24,796 bases of DNA from a bacterium (lineage in GTDB: Bacteria; Babelota; Babeliae; Babelales; Vermiphilaceae), in assembly GCA_030672115.1 (NCBI GenBank), contig DAOVGZ010000002.1, forward strand, positions 1 to 24,796, in the 5' to 3' direction. The notes below the pieces were generated by a model, which searched no databases, was not told the origin of the DNA, and saw only the letters and a program-made list of their open reading frames with translations. The translations under genes and the position numbers were made by a program. Shown piece by piece: positions 1-7,409 of the stretch. How positions within the stretch are numbered: position 1 is the stretch's first letter; each line of letters starts with the position of its first letter.

Positions 1-11
1 ATTCAAAAGTA

Positions 12-1136
12 ATGAGCGAACTTCAAAGGGTTGCGGATAGACTTTTTGTCGATTTTTCACATGAAGCTGATATTGCTCGTATTGTTTGGGCAAAAATAGC
101 TAACGATCCAACATTCGCTTTTAAAATAAAAAATATTTCTGTTCCATGGATTTTGCCTTCTTGGTCAGGACGGTTGGATGATTTTTTTATTGTACCAAAA
201 CATTTAGAGCGTTATCATGTTCTTGCTATTGATGGTTCTCAGATTTATCCCGACCGTCATCAAGGAACAGCGTGCTCTTTGATAAATATTGGTTCTGTAA
301 TTTTAGATTATGGAATTAAAAAGCGATCAGTATTACTCGATTCTAAGCCTTTGGTTTTTGTTGGAGATGAAGATTCGCAGTTGCATGAAACGCCTCAGGA
401 GTTGGTCAATTGTAGAAGGCAAGAGTGGGAATTTAAGGCTGGGTTGCATTATTCTTTAGAAATGAAAAAAAAATCTGTTGATAAAGAACCATCAATTTTT
501 TTATTTGATGGTTCAATTATTTTTTGGCATTTAGAATCAAAAGATCAAGAAGTTAAGGTTCGTTTTTTGGCAAGTTATTTAGATTCTTTGCAAAAATTAT
601 ATGAAGAAAAAATTCTTATTGCTGGTTATATTAGTATGACTAAAAGTAAAGAGCTGGTGAATTTAATTCGCGTCGCTCTTACAGAATTTTGTGATGATTT
701 AAAACTTGAGAACTTAGTTAATGCTGAAAGTTCTGTTGATCATATGACTGATGCGCAAATTGTTCGTTTTTTTTTAAAACCATTTACCAGAACAACTATT
801 TTTAAAAATCATTCAAATATAACCAAACATTATCCAGAACATTTACATCCACATTTTTTTTATTTGCATGTTGGTAGTGAAATTGTACGAATAGAAATTC
901 CTGCATGGATAGCCCGTGATTCAAAACTTGTCCAAATGGTTGTGCGTATGGTGACTGATCAGGCATGCAAAGGGGATGGGTACCCTGTTGCTCTGGCAGA
1001 AGCTCATGAGCAAGCTGTTGTTAAAGGACCAGATCGAGATTTTTTTTATCATCTTGTCAGAAAAGTTGGTTCATCTGAGCAGTATCGTCAAAAATATTCA
1101 CAAAAAGTTAGAAATAAACGTGGTATTAGAATTTAA
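12..1136 (+). CDS. nurA: NurA-type 5'-3' nuclease domain protein
   Basis: The 374-residue product matches the NurA nuclease family, Mn-dependent nucleases that work with the HerA translocase in DNA end resection in archaea and some bacteria. Two acidic family motifs are visible: LAIDGSQ with Asp74, and IFLFDGSII with Asp166, each at the end of a hydrophobic beta strand. The C-terminus (RDFFYHLVRKVGSSEQYRQK) is basic. The chosen ATG overlaps a stop codon in another frame (TAATG at 10-14), which suggests that an upstream gene ends here and that the two are translationally coupled; herA would be the expected neighbour but lies outside the window. The frame stays open to the window edge, so a start further upstream cannot be excluded. 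The last 11 bases overlap the convergent gene that ends at 1126. The family call is firm; the biological role is inferred. Confidence 0.8.
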   Translation: MSELQRVADRLFVDFSHEADIARIVWAKIANDPTFAFKIKNISVPWILPSWSGRLDDFFIVPKHLERYHVLAIDGSQIYPDRHQGTACSLINIGSVILDYGIKKRSVLLDSKPLVFVGDEDSQLHETPQELVNCRRQEWEFKAGLHYSLEMKKKSVDKEPSIFLFDGSIIFWHLESKDQEVKVRFLASYLDSLQKLYEEKILIAGYISMTKSKELVNLIRVALTEFCDDLKLENLVNAESSVDHMTDAQIVRFFLKPFTRTTIFKNHSNITKHYPEHLHPHFFYLHVGSEIVRIEIPAWIARDSKLVQMVVRMVTDQACKGDGYPVALAEAHEQAVVKGPDRDFFYHLVRKVGSSEQYRQKYSQKVRNKRGIRI

Positions 1137-1650
1137 TATTATGATTTTTTTTATAATTTCTTTCTTGTTTGCAAGCATTATTATGGATTCCTATATAAAT
1201 AATATACCTTGCAGTTTCAGTTTTAAGTTTTTGTGTAATATTTTTAATTGAAGTTATTTTTTTTTGAAGTTGGTCGTTAGACCATTTCATTTCTAGAAAT
1301 TTATTTTCTTCTTTAAAATACCAGTGTTTCATTTTTTGAAAATTTTTCTTTAACTGGTTATGTTGAGTAACTGCCTTGTTGTAATTTTTGACTACAGAAT
1401 TATAAATGTTGCAAAGGTTAATTGTTTTTTTAGTTTTTAGTTTTATAGGTTTGTTTAAATCAGAATCAGAATCAGAATCAGAAACATACTCACCATAAAA
1501 GGTTTCGCTTATATTTTTTTCACCATTAAATGGACCAGGAAAATAATCATGTTGCTTCTGATCATAGTTTTGATCGGTGTAAAATTGGCTGCATTGAATT
1601 GTTATTGATATTTGAATGAGTGAGAAAAATAATAAAGTAGCCAATTTCAT
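1126..1650 (-). CDS. Small secreted lysine-rich protein, unknown function
   Basis: I do not recognise this 174-residue protein. I chose the ATG at 1650 because AAGGA lies just upstream and because it opens directly into a signal peptide (MKLATLLFFSLIQISITIQC). A longer frame from 1719 has no ribosome-binding site and puts 23 unlikely residues in front. After the signal comes an aromatic, asparagine- and glutamine-rich stretch, then an acidic SDSDSDSD tract encoded by a six-base repeat near 1462-1485. The C-terminal half is lysine-rich with heptad-like spacing (KNYNKAVTQHNQLKKNFQKM), suggesting a coiled coil. It is probably exported to the periplasm or outside the cell. It is convergent with nurA and overlaps its 3' end by 11 bases. 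Confidence 0.6.
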   Translation of the reverse strand: MKLATLLFFSLIQISITIQCSQFYTDQNYDQKQHDYFPGPFNGEKNISETFYGEYVSDSDSDSDLNKPIKLKTKKTINLCNIYNSVVKNYNKAVTQHNQLKKNFQKMKHWYFKEENKFLEMKWSNDQLQKKITSIKNITQKLKTETARYIIYIGIHNNACKQERNYKKNHNIKF

Positions 1651-1745
1651 TGTGAAAAATTCCTTAAATAAAAAAAATGGATTAAGATAAAAAGTTTTCG
1701 ACTTTTTGTAATGTATCATTCAGGAGAAGTAAATCAAAGTTAATG

Positions 1746-1774
1746 TTGATAATTTTTATTATTTCTTTTACAAT
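1746..1774 (+). promoter_or_regulatory. Sigma-70-type promoter for the 1817 gene
   Basis: TTGATA (1746-1751) and TACAAT (1769-1774) are separated by exactly 17 bases, about 40 bases ahead of the start codon at 1817. In DNA this AT-rich chance matches are common, but the spacing and hexamers are close to consensus. Confidence 0.5.
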
Positions 1775-1816
1775 CTGATTGACAATATTATGTAAAAATA
1801 AAGGGGATCATGAATT

Positions 1817-2614
1817 ATGAAATTTAGATGTTATTTTTTTCTTTCTTTGATGACGATGTCAATTTCTGTGTCAGCGATGAATAGGTTTAAAGATCTTACC
1901 AAAAATGCACTTGTTTCAACGGTGGTTGTGGGAACCGCATTTTTGGGGAAAAAGTTTTTTGTCAAAAAAGAAAATCCGCTAATGAATGCTATAAATCATT
2001 CATTAAATAAAGAAGTAAAGGGTGTTTTTAATCATGAAAATCCAAACGTTCAAGAGTTTGGTCGCTTGATAAAGAATTTATGTGGTGATAAAAATAAAAA
2101 AAGTATTCTTGATCGCATGCAAAGTATTGAAGAACAAGTTGCAAATTTAGTTAAAAAATCTAGTGAAGTGGTATCTAAGGTTTGTACTGATAAAGATTCA
2201 AAAGTTCCAAGTGTTAAACGCAAAATTGGAAACGGTACGCTTAATTGTGTACTTGAACTTGACAAGGAAGTTAATGATTTGAAAGAAAAGATTAAAGCTT
2301 TAACTGAAAAAAATGAAAATCTTAATTTGAATAATGTTTTTTTGAAAAAAAAAGTAGTTGGACAGGACGAGTCTATTTGTTTTATAGTCAGTATGATTAC
2401 AGACCAAGAAAATCGTATGTTACAAATGAATAAAGATATTGAGTTGTTTTCAAAAAAAGAAGAAACTCAATTAGTTGAAAATAAAACAGAAAATAATGAT
2501 GGTAATCAAAAAAAGAAGGTTCTTTTCCATAAAAGACAATCAACTTTTACTGAAGATACATTAAAAAAGATTAATAAACTTATTGATGAACAGCAACTTG
2601 AAAATAACGAATAA
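1817..2614 (+). CDS. Signal-anchored coiled-coil protein, unknown function
   Basis: This 265-residue protein is not from a family I recognise. It begins with a signal peptide (MKFRCYFFLSLMTMSISVSA) ending at a plausible signal peptidase site. A second hydrophobic stretch follows (ALVSTVVVGTAFLGKKFF, about residues 31-48), so it may be anchored in the inner membrane. From about residue 100 it is charged and heptad-rich (VNDLKEKIKALTEKNENLN), so most of the mature protein is probably coiled coil. The tail is lysine- and glutamate-rich. An AGGGGA ribosome-binding site lies about nine bases before the ATG. An earlier ATG at 1811 reads into a stop after five codons and is out of frame. The gene has its own promoter and is closed by the hairpin at 2672-2703. 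Confidence 0.6.
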   Translation: MKFRCYFFLSLMTMSISVSAMNRFKDLTKNALVSTVVVGTAFLGKKFFVKKENPLMNAINHSLNKEVKGVFNHENPNVQEFGRLIKNLCGDKNKKSILDRMQSIEEQVANLVKKSSEVVSKVCTDKDSKVPSVKRKIGNGTLNCVLELDKEVNDLKEKIKALTEKNENLNLNNVFLKKKVVGQDESICFIVSMITDQENRMLQMNKDIELFSKKEETQLVENKTENNDGNQKKKVLFHKRQSTFTEDTLKKINKLIDEQQLENNE

Positions 2615-2671
2615 TAAAATATTTTTTGCTTAAATTGAATAAAGATTTTTCTTTTTAAAGTTATTTTATAT

Positions 2672-2703
2672 AAAAAAGGCTCCGCTTTTCGGAGCCTTTT
2701 TTT
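2672..2703. terminator. Bidirectional intrinsic terminator
   Basis: GGCTCCG (2678-2684) and CGGAGCC (2690-2696) form a perfect 7-bp GC-rich stem with a 5-base loop. The stem is flanked by A6 on the left and T7 on the right, so it can stop transcription in both directions. It sits between the convergent 1817 gene and dnaJ. Confidence 0.9.
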
Positions 2704-2713
2704 GTGTTGTTTT

Positions 2714-3847
2714 TTATCCTAAAAATTTTTTGAAGAATCCTGCAATACTGCCACCGTCACTTTTTACTTCGCTGCCAATTTGTTTTGCATATTGATTGAG
2801 AGATTTTTTTGTTTCAGCGGGAAGTTTTTTGGGAATGTGGCATTGTGTTATGACGACAAGATTGCCACGACTAGATCCGCGACGTTTTTCAAAACCTTTG
2901 CCGGCAATAATTATTGGTTCGCCAACAGGACATCCTTTAGGGATTTTGATTGTTTCTTTTGTGCCGTCGATATTTTCAATTTCGACATGTGCTCCAAAAA
3001 CAAGTTGCGGATACGTGAGCATGACGCTGCACTCTAAATCATCACCAACGCGTTTGAATTTTTTGTCTGGCATAATGCTGATTCTTAAAAAAAGATCTCC
3101 AGCTGGTCCGCCATAAACACCGGCATCACCTTTTCTTGGTACGCGTAGTTCTGCGCCATCAAAAATGCCTTTTGGAATTGTTACAGAAAATTTATCAAAT
3201 TTTTGGTTTCTTGATTGGCCAGAGCAGTCCTTGCAAGGGGATGGAATAGTGTAACCATGTCCACCACAAGATCCACAAGTTTGTGAATACATAAAAAAGC
3301 CTTGGCGTCTGTTTATTTGGCCTGTTCCTTGGCATTGTCCACATTGGTGTGTGCTTGTTCCTGCTTGTATACCTTTGGCTTTGCAGGTATCACATGAAAA
3401 AAAGTGGTAGTAGCGAATGTCTTCTTTGGTGCCAGTAAAAGATTGTTTTAAGCTAATAGAAAGTTCTTTAGAAAGATCATGGCCACGTTTTGCTTCTGGG
3501 CCTGTTTTTCTGCGTTTTTTTCCACCACCGCCAAACATATCACCAAAAATATCGCCAAAATTAGAAAATATGTCATCCATATCCATGCCTTGGCCATATC
3601 CAGAGCCGCCTCCCATTTGTTCATCAACGCCTGCATGACCGTATTGATCATATCTTTTGCGTTTTTGATCATCCGAAAGAATTTCGTATGCTTGTGCAGC
3701 TTCTTTAAAACTTTTTTCAGCTTGTGGGTTGTCAGGATTGCGGTCAGGATGGTGTTTAAGGGCTTTTTTGCGGTATGCAGATTTTATTTCTGATTTGCTT
3801 GCTGATTTAGATACCTCTAAAACCTCGTAATAATCTCGTTTTTCCAT
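2714..3847 (-). CDS. dnaJ: Chaperone protein DnaJ (Hsp40)
   Basis: A 377-residue class A Hsp40 co-chaperone, which delivers clients to DnaK and stimulates its ATPase. The N-terminal J domain (residues 1-70) carries HPD at 33-35. A Gly/Phe linker follows (about 71-110, with GGGSGYGQG and a run of DIF/DMF). Then come four CxxC pairs at Cys152/155, 169/172, 191/194 and 205/208, and the two client-binding barrels. The middle two zinc repeats are canonical (CGQCQGTG, CGSCGGHG). The first (CDTCKAKG) and last (CKDCSGQS) keep both cysteines but lose a glycine. I use the ATG at 3847, where MEKRDYYEVL matches the family; a TTG ten codons upstream is unlikely. No good Shine-Dalgarno is visible. grpE and dnaK are not adjacent. 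The leader contains two overlapping hairpins described separately. Confidence 0.95.
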   Translation of the reverse strand: MEKRDYYEVLEVSKSASKSEIKSAYRKKALKHHPDRNPDNPQAEKSFKEAAQAYEILSDDQKRKRYDQYGHAGVDEQMGGGSGYGQGMDMDDIFSNFGDIFGDMFGGGGKKRRKTGPEAKRGHDLSKELSISLKQSFTGTKEDIRYYHFFSCDTCKAKGIQAGTSTHQCGQCQGTGQINRRQGFFMYSQTCGSCGGHGYTIPSPCKDCSGQSRNQKFDKFSVTIPKGIFDGAELRVPRKGDAGVYGGPAGDLFLRISIMPDKKFKRVGDDLECSVMLTYPQLVFGAHVEIENIDGTKETIKIPKGCPVGEPIIIAGKGFEKRRGSSRGNLVVITQCHIPKKLPAETKKSLNQYAKQIGSEVKSDGGSIAGFFKKFLG

Positions 3848-3860
3848 TTTTTTTGCTACT

Positions 3861-3887
3861 TTTTTAGTAAAAACCAATGACTAAAAA
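3861..3887 (-). promoter_or_regulatory. Second hairpin in the dnaJ leader
   Basis: Read on the minus strand, TTTTTAGT (3880-3887) can pair with ACTAAAAA (3861-3868) across an 11-base loop. The 5' arm is the same T-tract that follows the stronger hairpin at 3887-3908, so the two structures share bases. This may be chance in AT-rich DNA. Confidence 0.3.
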
Positions 3888-3908
3888 CGGGCGATTTAAA
3901 TCACCCGT
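3887..3908 (-). terminator. Terminator-like hairpin upstream of dnaJ
   Basis: On the minus strand ACGGGTGA TTTAAA TCGCCCGT forms an 8-bp stem with one G-T pair, followed directly by TTTTT. It lies 45 bases after the stop of the 128-residue gene and 40 bases before dnaJ. It therefore either ends the preceding sugar-enzyme operon or attenuates readthrough into dnaJ. It is not a CIRCE element: the TTAGCACTC/GAGTGCTAA arms are absent. Confidence 0.6.
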
Positions 3909-3952
3909 CACATAGTAATAATAGCAGAGAAAAAGGTTTTTTTCTATTGAGA

Positions 3953-4339
3953 TTACTCAGATTCTCCTTTTTTTTGTCTAATTGGCGCATAGTAAAAAGC
4001 TTTGGCCTGTTTTAGCAGATCTAGTGATTTAAATACTGTAAGATCTATAAAAGAAATTAAAAATGTTATACCGCCAGCACCAGAAAGCATTAATCCTCCA
4101 GCTTTTGCTGCAGAGCTATCATTGTTTTTTTCTTTAATAAGCAATCCTGCAGCTGTTATTGTTGCCCCTAGAACCATTCCGCCAATATCGACTAAACTTT
4201 TTCCTAGGATATTGAAATTGGAATATGATTCTTTAAGAATTTTTTCTTTTAATGTTTCCTTTTTTTTATTTGCATAGGTTGGTGCGTAAAATAGGACTGT
4301 GCATGCTGTTAAAAGTATAAGTTTGCTAAATGATTTCAT
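3953..4339 (-). CDS. Small membrane protein, unknown function
   Basis: A 128-residue protein of no recognised family. It starts with a signal peptide (MKSFSKLILLTACTVLFYAP, cleavage probably after TYA), then a charged stretch. Two glycine/alanine-rich hydrophobic segments follow (DIGGMVLGATITAAGLLI, about residues 51-68, and AGGLMLSGAGGITFLISFI, about 80-98), with a basic tail. It is most likely an inner-membrane protein. AAGAAGGAA precedes the ATG. It begins 13 bases after the stop of the sugar epimerase, so it is the last gene of that unit; whether it takes part in polysaccharide synthesis is unknown. Confidence 0.65.
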   Translation of the reverse strand: MKSFSKLILLTACTVLFYAPTYANKKKETLKEKILKESYSNFNILGKSLVDIGGMVLGATITAAGLLIKEKNNDSSAAKAGGLMLSGAGGITFLISFIDLTVFKSLDLLKQAKAFYYAPIRQKKGESE

Positions 4340-4352
4340 TATGTTCCTTCTT

Positions 4353-5252
4353 TTATAAGTTTATTTTATGTTTTTTCCATGTAGAAGCATCTGCCTTTGA
4401 GTGTTGTATATCTCCTTTTCGTGCGACTTTGAATGTTAATTGTTTTTTATAGTTATAGACTTTTTTTTGTATTTGTTCAACAAGCTGTACAAGCGTAATG
4501 CTTTTTCCTGTTGCAATATTGATTGGTTGCCCATTCATGACTGTTTTGTTTTGCATTCCAAGTGCAAGGTTTGCCTGTGCTACTTGTTCAACAGGAATAA
4601 AGTCTCGTGTTTGTTTGCCGTCACCAAAAATAGTGATGGGACGATTTTTTTTCATGAGTTGTGTGAATTTTGCAACAACACCGGCATAAGCGCCATTTGG
4701 ATTTTGTCGTGGGCCAAAAACATTAAAGTAGCGCAAACAAATGGTTTGAAGGTTGTAGTTGTTTGTATATTGTTGGCAAAGAAGTTCGCCAATTAATTTT
4801 GATGTTCCGTAGGGTGATGTTGGTTTACACGGCATACTTTCAGAACATGTTTTTTCTGTTGGGCCATAAACTGCTGCAGAAGAAGAAAAAACAAATCGTT
4901 TAACATTATTTATCCTGGCAGCTTCTAAAAGATTGTATGTCCCGTTTATATTTGTATTGTGGCATGCCTGAGGATTTTGTATCGAATCTGGAACAGAAAT
5001 AAATGCAGCTAAATGAAAAATAACTTTTTGCCCTTGTGTAGCTTGTATGCAAGCATCCATATTGGTAATGCTTTTGTTTACAAAAGTGATAGAATTTTGC
5101 ACCGGTTCAAGATTTTTTAAAAAACCGGTTTCGAGGTTATCAATAACTGTAACTTTTGCGCCAAGTTCAACAAGTTTATGAACAATATGCGAACCGATAA
5201 ATCCTGCACCACCGGTTACCAAGACAGGAAGGTTATGATAAAACTGCTTCAT
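4353..5252 (-). CDS. NAD-dependent nucleotide-sugar epimerase (extended SDR family)
   Basis: A 299-residue extended short-chain dehydrogenase/reductase resembling UDP-glucose or UDP-GlcNAc 4-epimerases, which interconvert nucleotide sugars through a 4-keto intermediate in the cytoplasm. Visible elements are the NAD-binding GGAGFIG (residues 14-20), Ser124-Ser125 of the substrate-binding strand, the catalytic Tyr148-xxx-Lys152 (PYGTSK), the RYFNVFGPRQ loop, the GDGKQTRDFI segment and the late RKGDIQHSKAD motif. The protein ends only about ten residues after that motif. Relatives usually carry some 15-25 more residues covering the last helix, so the C-terminus looks short. AGGAG lies 9-10 bases before the ATG, and the gene follows the FAD enzyme by 29 bases. 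The exact substrate cannot be read from sequence; galE would be an over-specific name. Confidence 0.85.
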   Translation of the reverse strand: MKQFYHNLPVLVTGGAGFIGSHIVHKLVELGAKVTVIDNLETGFLKNLEPVQNSITFVNKSITNMDACIQATQGQKVIFHLAAFISVPDSIQNPQACHNTNINGTYNLLEAARINNVKRFVFSSSAAVYGPTEKTCSESMPCKPTSPYGTSKLIGELLCQQYTNNYNLQTICLRYFNVFGPRQNPNGAYAGVVAKFTQLMKKNRPITIFGDGKQTRDFIPVEQVAQANLALGMQNKTVMNGQPINIATGKSITLVQLVEQIQKKVYNYKKQLTFKVARKGDIQHSKADASTWKKHKINL

Positions 5253-5281
5253 TGAAAGAGTCTCCTCTTTTTTATCATTTT

Positions 5282-6643
5282 TTATGCTTGTTTTTCTTTT
5301 TCGATTTTGTGTTGAGAGGTAGATTTTTGGATAAAAAAAGATGGCTCTTTTGTTGTAAGTATTTGTGTTGCCATTTCTTTTCCATCTAAAACAGCTTCTT
5401 GCATGCTAGAGTACTTCCATTGACCATAGCGACCAATCGAGTTGATGCTGTGCTTGTTTAATGTTTTATGGAGTTTTTCAATATTTTTTTCTCGCCAATG
5501 ATCGTAAATTACATACGCGTGAGAAATAGAAAGAATCTTTTGTGTAATAATGTCTTTGTTTTTTAGATTAAAAAGTTTTTTTGTTTGAAGTAATGCCTTT
5601 TTAAGGGTTTGTTGTTCATATTTATTTTTTTTTAAATAAGAGATTTCGCCATAAATTGAGCTGCAGTCTGGTGGAGTCATATTTTTTGAGAAAGTATGTG
5701 GAAATCCTATCCGATAAAATGGAAACTGTTTTTCAGGAAAATAAATCCAACTTTTTTCACTTATATTTTTTTTGTTGATTCCAAGGTTAAAATTCAAAAT
5801 AGAGTTACAAAGGAGGTTTCTTTTTGCTTTTTTTAAAGAGGTTGTTGATGTTTCTTTTGCTATAGAAAGAAGAGTGTCTAAAGGTATTGTGCTAATAAGG
5901 TGTTCAAATGGTTCGCTATTTCCGTTGGTAAAATGAACTATTTTTCTTTTTATATCAACGGTTTTTACACATGTATTTGTTTCGATAGGGTTGATCAATT
6001 GTGCTGCGAGTTTTTGTACCCAAGAAACGATACCGCCTTTTTTTGGATATAAAAAAGTTGCGTTATAGCCAATATTTTTTGTTTTGGGTGTAAGAGCACC
6101 AGAGATAATTTGCTTTAAGGTCGTATTTGGGACAAATCTTCCAGTCCAAGAGCAGGTAAGTTTATGAGTATCGTAAGCAAATATTTTTTTTTGATAGGGG
6201 AAGAAGAAATATTTTCCAAAACCAGCTCCAAAGTTTTGTAGTACCCATTCATGATATGTTTTTGCAGCTTTTGAACTTTGTGGCTTTGTTACAAATCCTT
6301 CAATGCATTGAGTAATAATATTTTCAGGTAATCCATACAGATTTGTTTGGAAAGGATAGTTGGTATAGACCTTGTTTGAATAAATATATGAGTTGCGAGT
6401 CACTTGTGAAAAAGTTTCTAGGCCGACTATTTTTTTTATAAAGCTAAGAAAGTATGGATCATTACAATGTAATAGATGGCCAGTAAAATCAAAGGTGAAA
6501 CCATCTTGAAATACTGACCGACAAAGTCCGCCTATTTCTTGTTCTTTTTCAAATATTTTATAATCAAAAAAACCTTTTTCTTCTAGGTGATACGCTGTTG
6601 AAAGCCCCGTTAGACCTGCTCCAATGATAATTACTTTTGCCAT
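5282..6643 (-). CDS. FAD-dependent oxidoreductase, UDP-galactopyranose mutase/protoporphyrinogen-oxidase-like
   Basis: A 453-residue flavoprotein. It opens with a Rossmann FAD-binding motif, GAGLTGLS (residues 8-15), then the acidic end of the second strand (FEKEQEIGGLCRS). A mid-region motif (DFTGHLLH) and a C-terminal GRYGQWKYSSMQEAVLDGKE follow. That last stretch resembles the flavin-contact region of eukaryotic-type UDP-galactopyranose mutases, which convert UDP-galactopyranose to UDP-galactofuranose. It also fits the broader amine-oxidase/protoporphyrinogen-oxidase-like enzymes found in bacterial polysaccharide clusters. The adjacent epimerase (29 bases downstream) supports a nucleotide-sugar role over haem synthesis. 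AAGGAG lies about ten bases before the ATG. The flavoprotein fold is firm; the mutase activity is an inference. Confidence 0.75.
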   Translation of the reverse strand: MAKVIIIGAGLTGLSTAYHLEEKGFFDYKIFEKEQEIGGLCRSVFQDGFTFDFTGHLLHCNDPYFLSFIKKIVGLETFSQVTRNSYIYSNKVYTNYPFQTNLYGLPENIITQCIEGFVTKPQSSKAAKTYHEWVLQNFGAGFGKYFFFPYQKKIFAYDTHKLTCSWTGRFVPNTTLKQIISGALTPKTKNIGYNATFLYPKKGGIVSWVQKLAAQLINPIETNTCVKTVDIKRKIVHFTNGNSEPFEHLISTIPLDTLLSIAKETSTTSLKKAKRNLLCNSILNFNLGINKKNISEKSWIYFPEKQFPFYRIGFPHTFSKNMTPPDCSSIYGEISYLKKNKYEQQTLKKALLQTKKLFNLKNKDIITQKILSISHAYVIYDHWREKNIEKLHKTLNKHSINSIGRYGQWKYSSMQEAVLDGKEMATQILTTKEPSFFIQKSTSQHKIEKEKQA

Positions 6644-6739
6644 AAATTGGTTTCTCCTTTTTAATGCTTCAGAGGGAAACTTTTTTGTTGATGTAGTTAT
6701 AAAAAGAAAGTAGGCAAATGTCTAGGTTAAGGTTGATTT

Positions 6740-7294
6740 TTATGTTGTTGTTTTGTCTAAATTATTAAGAGCAATTGAGAGGTTGTGATTTTGAACGTAT
6801 TTTCTATACGGAAGAGGAAGCCCTGTTCGTTCAATAGAAAATCGTCCATTTTTAATTTTGTTTTCTAGTTCTTTGGGTACTGTCAATACAAGATAAAATG
6901 TGTTTACAGCGCCTAGCGTTAGAGGTTGATTGAATCGTAAAAGAAGTTGTTGTGTTGATTTTTTCCACTCACTGTCGCAAACGAGATATTTTTCTATTGG
7001 CAAAAATGATGTTGTATTATTTTTTTCGTATAAAGAAGCGATTAATTTTTCTATTTTATCACCTTGCCATGTTAGTTGTATTTCGTCTAAAAAAATTATT
7101 TCAGATGATCGTTTTTTAAAAGTAATGCTTCCTGCAAGAATCCATTTTCCTCCAAAAAGGGCCTGCTTTTGTGGATCATTTTCAAGATCTTGCCATTTTG
7201 CTTCCATGATAACTTTAAATGGTTCTTGATTTGCTTTTGTTCCAAAGGCTACCACTACTGTTAAAAGTAGGAGAGTATGGCGAATTGTTTTCAT
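6740..7294 (-). CDS. Exported protein, unknown function
   Basis: An unrecognised 184-residue protein. The N-terminus (MKTIRHTLLLLTVVVAFGTKA) is a clear signal peptide. The mature part alternates polar and hydrophobic residues in a way typical of beta strands (FKVIMEAKW, KWILAGSITFKK, FYLVLTVPKEL) and has a single cysteine, so a small periplasmic beta-sandwich or barrel is plausible. A GGATAGG-like ribosome-binding site sits close to the ATG. It lies between the FAD-enzyme operon and the TolA/TonB-like gene, on the same strand, with about 100-base gaps each side. Confidence 0.6.
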   Translation of the reverse strand: MKTIRHTLLLLTVVVAFGTKANQEPFKVIMEAKWQDLENDPQKQALFGGKWILAGSITFKKRSSEIIFLDEIQLTWQGDKIEKLIASLYEKNNTTSFLPIEKYLVCDSEWKKSTQQLLLRFNQPLTLGAVNTFYLVLTVPKELENKIKNGRFSIERTGLPLPYRKYVQNHNLSIALNNLDKTTT

Positions 7295-7409
7295 TACCTA
7301 TCCACTTTTTTTATTCAGACTTTTTACTACTCTCACCATAGCATACTGCTTTTTTTCGGGTGAAGAATTTTATTGAGTCAATGATTTTATTAGTAGCAGG
7401 TCTTGTTGT

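Noticed and set aside
976..1251. 91-codon plus-strand frame overlapping the end of nurA
   Set aside because: It lies in another frame of the conserved nurA end, has no ribosome-binding site, and its tail reads across the opposite-strand secreted gene.
3417..3793. Several frames within dnaJ on both strands
   Set aside because: They are shadows of a well-conserved DnaJ coding frame and show no start signals.
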